Assembly: GCA_937944075.1 (NCBI GenBank)
Contig: CALDZZ010000100.1
Span: 1-7,852, forward strand
Direction of reading: 5' to 3'
Source of the DNA: an uncultured Rhizobiaceae group bacterium
GTDB taxonomy: Bacteria; Pseudomonadota; Alphaproteobacteria; Rhizobiales; Rhizobiaceae
Length of the DNA stretch: 7,852 bases
Program-made: the position numbers and the translations under genes
Notes under the pieces: generated by a model
What the model was told of the DNA's origin: nothing
Database searches by the model: none
What the model saw: only the letters and a program-made list of their open reading frames with translations
In this document: positions 6,113 to 7,852 of the stretch, piece by piece
Position numbering within the stretch: the first letter of the stretch is position 1
How the letters are laid out: the number at the start of each line of letters is the position of its first letter

Positions 6113-7540
6113 CTATAAACCGAGCGATTTATAGCTGTCCGCAACACGGCCAATTGCAATCATATATGCAGCAGTACGCAAATCAAAATCCTTGTTTTTC
6201 TTGCGGTGCTCATGCCAGATTTCACGCATTGCTCCATAGGCACCACGCATTGTGTCATCCAGACCAGAGCGTACAAGCGTCAGTTCGTCTGAACCCTTGA
6301 TATAGTTTTCCTTGAACTTTTCACTAAGGCTTTTACCGGTCGCATTCTCAATTTCTTCAATGAGCATGCGGTGTCTTGCTTCTTCCTCACGCCTTTGCAT
6401 GCGCCCAAAACGGATGTGGCTGAGGTTTTTCACCCATTCAAAATAGGAAACAGTTACACCACCCGCATTTGCATAAAGATCCGGAATGATTACAACACCA
6501 TTCTTGCGCAGGATTTCATCGGCGTTTGCGGTGATTGGACCATTGGCAGCCTCAATAATCACTTTGGCTTTAACGTCATTCGCATTGTCACGGTTGATCA
6601 CAGATTCCAGTGCTGCAGGAATTAATATTTCACATTCTTCAATCAAGAGTGAAGCACCGTCTTCAACATACTCCCCTCCCTCAAATCCTTTAACGCCATC
6701 GTTATCAACAATGTGTTTATGAAGTGCTTCAATATCCAGCCCATCGTTATTAGTAATCGCACCATCACGCTCAATAACTGCAATGATTTTTGCGCCATCC
6801 TCTTCTGAAAGAAACTTGGCTGCATGATAACCCACGTTTCCCAAGCCCTGAACAATGATGCGCTGGTCACAAAGCTCCCCTTCCAGACCAGCCACTTCCT
6901 TGTCTTCATCATATCTGAAAAAGTCACGAAGTGCATATTGAACACCGCGTCCCGTCGCCTCTACGCGGCCTCGAATGCCGCCAACGTTCAACGGTTTACC
7001 GGTAACACAAGCCTGGGCATCAATATCAGTTGTATTCATTCGGTGGTATTGATCGGCAATCCAGGCCATTTCCCGTTCCCCAGTGCCCATATCAGGCGCT
7101 GGTACGTTCTGTGAAGGATGGATGAGATCCCGTTTGATAAGCTCATAGGCAAAACGCCGTGTGATTTGCTCCAGCTGGTTTTCATTCCAGTCACGCGGAT
7201 TAATACGAAGCCCACCCTTGGAGCCACCAAACGGCACTTCCACAAGCGCACATTTATATGTCATCAGTGAAGCCAGGGCCTCAACCTCGTCCTGATGCAC
7301 GTTTGGCGCATAACGAATACCACCCTTAACCGGTTCAGCATGCTCTGAATGAACAGAGCGATAGCCGGTAAAGGTATGGATTTCACCATCCAGTTTCACA
7401 CCGAATCGGACTGTATAAGTTGAGTTGACGACACGGATTTTTTCAATCAAACCGTCAGACAAATCCATATTCTTGATTGCCTGATCGAATAGTTTGTCGA
7501 CATTTTCACTAAATCCGGCTCGATTATTGTCTTGCGCCAT
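6113..7540 (-). CDS. gdhA: Glu/Leu/Phe/Val dehydrogenase, probably glutamate dehydrogenase
   Basis: The enzyme interconverts glutamate and 2-oxoglutarate plus ammonia in the cytoplasm. The 475-residue protein has the dimerisation/catalytic domain first: KGGIRYAP with substrate Lys K72, TYKCALVEVPFGGSKGG with K96 and catalytic K108, and PAPDMGTG with D150. A Rossmann domain follows, with GLGNVG at residues 232-237. Acidic E257 at the end of the second strand (VIERDG) hints at NAD rather than NADP, but this is not decisive. EAANGP (330-335) and the loop PDLYANAGGV (353-362) are typical of the family. A charged helical segment (about 379-400) marks the roughly 475-residue alphaproteobacterial form rather than the shorter E. 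coli GdhA. Glutamate is the likely substrate, though other amino acids cannot be excluded. GAAGGGA, seven bases before the ATG, is a good ribosome binding site and fixes the start. It is divergent from the DUF2853-like gene. Confidence 0.93.
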   Translation of the reverse strand: MAQDNNRAGFSENVDKLFDQAIKNMDLSDGLIEKIRVVNSTYTVRFGVKLDGEIHTFTGYRSVHSEHAEPVKGGIRYAPNVHQDEVEALASLMTYKCALVEVPFGGSKGGLRINPRDWNENQLEQITRRFAYELIKRDLIHPSQNVPAPDMGTGEREMAWIADQYHRMNTTDIDAQACVTGKPLNVGGIRGRVEATGRGVQYALRDFFRYDEDKEVAGLEGELCDQRIIVQGLGNVGYHAAKFLSEEDGAKIIAVIERDGAITNNDGLDIEALHKHIVDNDGVKGFEGGEYVEDGASLLIEECEILIPAALESVINRDNANDVKAKVIIEAANGPITANADEILRKNGVVIIPDLYANAGGVTVSYFEWVKNLSHIRFGRMQRREEEARHRMLIEEIENATGKSLSEKFKENYIKGSDELTLVRSGLDDTMRGAYGAMREIWHEHRKKNKDFDLRTAAYMIAIGRVADSYKSLGL

Positions 7541-7547
7541 TTGGCAT

Positions 7548-7554
7548 TCCCTTC
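7548..7554 (-). promoter_or_regulatory. Ribosome binding site of the glutamate dehydrogenase gene
   Basis: On the minus strand GAAGGGA ends seven bases before the ATG at 7540-7538. An out-of-frame ATG occupies the first three spacer bases, so the well-spaced downstream ATG is the chosen start. Confidence 0.75.
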
Positions 7555-7584
7555 AATTGCAACTGATTTGAATGCATTTATGTA

Positions 7585-7621
7585 TTTTTTGGCAGTTTTT
7601 GCGCTAATTTTTGCAAAAAAA
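7585..7621. other. Clustered A/T tracts and inverted repeat upstream of the dehydrogenase gene
   Basis: Runs of five to six T (7585-7590, 7596-7600, 7608-7612) are followed by an A-run (7616-7621), at roughly one-helical-turn intervals. Within it TTTTTGC (7596-7602) and GCAAAAA (7613-7619) are an inverted repeat with a 10-base spacer. The block lies 45-81 bases before the dehydrogenase start and probably bends the DNA or serves as an upstream promoter element. I could not place convincing -35/-10 boxes for the dehydrogenase gene. Confidence 0.35.
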
Positions 7622-7732
7622 GCATCCATAAATACAGAATCAACATGAATTCCTGTTCAAGACCTTATAATGATTACATTTTTAGACAACCCACAGGCAA
7701 AGCGAATAGTGACAAAATTAGCATGAAAGTCA

Positions 7733-7761
7733 TTTACGTAGGGGAAATCTGACTGTATATT
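7733..7761 (+). promoter_or_regulatory. Possible promoter of the DUF2853-like gene
   Basis: TTTACG (7733-7738; 4 of 6 matches to TTGACA) and TATATT (7756-7761; 5 of 6 to TATAAT) are 17 bases apart. Transcription would begin near 7768, giving a leader of about 27 bases that contains the strong ribosome binding site. Confidence 0.45.
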
Positions 7762-7783
7762 GTACCTGTTTCAAAAAAGCCCC

Positions 7784-7790
7784 GGGAGGA
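7784..7790 (+). promoter_or_regulatory. Strong ribosome binding site of the DUF2853-like gene
   Basis: GGGAGGA ends four bases before the ATG at 7795. It is the best Shine-Dalgarno match in the window and fixes the start of the truncated gene that follows. Confidence 0.8.
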
Positions 7791-7794
7791 CATT

Positions 7795-7852
7795 ATGGGA
7801 AAAAGAGATGACCTGATTGCAAAATATGCAGCGGACATGAAAGAAAAATTGG
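7795..7852 (+). CDS. N-terminus of a probable DUF2853 family protein (3' truncated by window edge)
   Basis: Only 19 codons are visible, reading MGKRDDLIAKYAADMKEKL. The start has a very good ribosome binding site and a promoter-like sequence, so it is a real gene start. The charged, helical opening resembles DUF2853 proteins, small soluble proteins of about 100 residues with no known role, which often begin with a (K/R)(R/x)D(D/E)LI-x-KYA pattern. This is recalled family resemblance over a short stretch, so the family call is moderate. It is transcribed away from the glutamate dehydrogenase gene across a 254-base gap. Confidence 0.6.
   Translation, partial: MGKRDDLIAKYAADMKEKL

Noticed and set aside
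7447..7629. A 60-codon minus-strand frame overlapping the start of the dehydrogenase gene.
   Set aside because: It runs in another frame through the ribosome binding site and conserved N-terminus of the dehydrogenase and has no family resemblance.
7666..7671. A perfect TATAAT in the divergent intergenic region.
   Set aside because: No acceptable -35 box lies 16-18 bases upstream, and it is far from the 7795 start; the pair at 7733/7756 is a better candidate.
1..7852. A novel defence, mobile or biosynthetic system.
   Set aside because: All nine genes fall into known families, mostly in conserved alphaproteobacterial order, and no transposase, integrase, toxin pair or array is visible.

Overview
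The window looks like a core chromosomal segment of an alphaproteobacterium, most likely of the Hyphomicrobiales (Rhizobiales) type, with a rather low GC content for that group (roughly mid-40s % by eye). The evidence is the gene set and order: M48 peptidase, DsbA-like protein, accB, accC, aat, DUF2155 and an NDUFA12-like complex I protein are neighbours in many Rhizobiales. The BCCP, Aat, DUF2155 and NDUFA12-like proteins also read as typical alphaproteobacterial versions. I see no insertion sequence, phage gene, CRISPR array, tRNA or rRNA.

Layout. Positions 1-1807 (+) hold the 3' part of a periplasmic-type M48 zinc peptidase with TPR-like repeats, followed one base later by a secreted DsbA-like thiol-disulfide protein. 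Positions 1919-4440 (+) hold accB, accC and aat, closely spaced and probably co-transcribed from a promoter just upstream of accB. The first two encode the biotin carrier and biotin carboxylase of acetyl-CoA carboxylase; the third is the N-end-rule leucyl/phenylalanyl transferase. The secreted DUF2155 protein (4377-4808, -) converges on aat and overlaps its 3' end by 64 bases. bluB (4948-5571, +), for the lower ligand of vitamin B12, has its own promoter-like sequence carrying a palindrome. A bidirectional terminator separates it from the NDUFA12-like gene (5637-6014, -). A Glu/Leu/Phe/Val-type dehydrogenase, probably glutamate dehydrogenase (6113-7540, -), follows. It is divergent from a gene beginning at 7795 (+) that looks like a DUF2853 protein and runs off the window.

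How the genes relate. Most are housekeeping: fatty-acid precursor supply (accBC), protein quality control (M48 peptidase, DsbA-like protein, aat), respiratory complex I (NDUFA12-like), nitrogen/carbon balance (glutamate dehydrogenase) and cofactor synthesis (bluB). I find no convincing undescribed multi-gene system. The points most worth a second look are small: the palindrome on the bluB promoter, the placement of bluB between DUF2155 and the NDUFA12-like gene, the absence of aroQ between the dsbA-like gene and accB, the aat/DUF2155 tail overlap, and the bent-looking AT-rich region upstream of the dehydrogenase. The longest stretch without a gene is about 250 bases (7541-7794).
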